From NCBI GenBank assembly GCA_963597395.1, contig CAVBPX010000087.1, positions 1 to 5,621 on the forward strand: 5,621 nucleotides of DNA, read 5' to 3'. Below are positions 5,539 to 5,621 of the stretch, one piece after another. This stretch comes from Hallerella sp963597395. Lineage in GTDB: Bacteria > Fibrobacterota > Fibrobacteria > Fibrobacterales > Fibrobacteraceae. A program made the position numbers and the translations under genes. Under the pieces are notes generated by a model that saw nothing but the letters and a program-made list of their open reading frames with translations, made no database searches and had not been told where the DNA came from. Position 1 is the first letter of the stretch. Each line of letters opens with the position of its first letter.

Positions 5539-5621
5539 TTACCGCAGCGCGATGCGCTTGACGACGCTTGCGCGGGCCGTTCCGACTTTTGCGAAGTAGA
5601 TGCCCGCGGGGAGCTGCGGCA
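5539..5621 (-). CDS. C-terminal tail of an exported protein with sorting-type domain (partial)
   Basis: Reading leftward from the window edge, the last 26 full codons give PQLPAGIYFAKVG followed by TARASVVKRIALR and a TAA stop (5539-5541). The pattern L-P-x-G-[IV]-Y-F-x-K-V-G...V-V-K-R resembles the extreme C-terminal beta-strand tail of T9SS-type A sorting domains and of exported Fibrobacter proteins such as glycoside hydrolases, in which the tail directs secretion or surface attachment. The catalytic or adhesive part lies outside the window, so the specific function is unknown. The gene converges on the restriction gene, with one base between the two stop codons and no room for a separate terminator. 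Confidence 0.65.
   Translation of the reverse strand, partial: PQLPAGIYFAKVGTARASVVKRIALR

Overview
The window looks like a chromosomal accessory region from a Fibrobacter-like bacterium (Fibrobacterota, less likely Bacteroidota). The lineage clues are indirect. The 3' end of a minus-strand gene at the right edge encodes a tail reading LPAGIYFAKVG...VVKRIALR, which resembles the C-terminal secretion and sorting tails of Fibrobacter and T9SS-type exported proteins. The Rpn/PD-(D/E)XK nuclease and the YczE/DUF6198-type membrane protein also fit such genomes. No rRNA, tRNA, CRISPR array or phage structural gene is visible.

Layout from left to right: (1) bases 1-250 hold no gene but contain repeat copies and two hairpins; (2) a minus-strand six-helix membrane protein (251-943); (3) a 153-base AT-rich divergent intergenic region; (4) a plus-strand Rpn-family recombination-promoting nuclease/transposase gene (1097-2120) split by a single-base frameshift near 1440-1450, whose 3' end also looks like a separately translated RpnS-type internal gene; (5) a 279-base intergenic region with a hairpin, two more repeat copies and a promoter with a perfect TATAAT; (6) a plus-strand gene for a protein of about 1045 residues with PLD nuclease, superfamily 2 helicase and DUF3427 domains, the architecture of the SauUSI type IV (modification-dependent) restriction enzyme; (7) one base after its stop codon, the convergent end of the surface-protein gene.

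The most striking non-coding structure is a repeat of at least 50 bp, identical at 1-50 and 2234-2283. Partial direct copies and inverted copies lie next to it on both sides of the membrane-protein plus Rpn segment. That segment of about 2.2 kb therefore looks like a repeat-bounded cassette, and the restriction gene starts just beyond the right-hand repeat.

How the genes relate: the PLD-helicase-DUF3427 protein is probably a self-contained defence gene against DNA carrying modified cytosine, which agrees with the absence of any methyltransferase nearby. Rpn proteins are DNA nucleases also linked to phage defence, with an inhibitor encoded inside the same gene in E. coli. The region may be a small repeat-associated defence or mobile island. 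That reading is inference. The domain assignments come directly from recognisable motifs.
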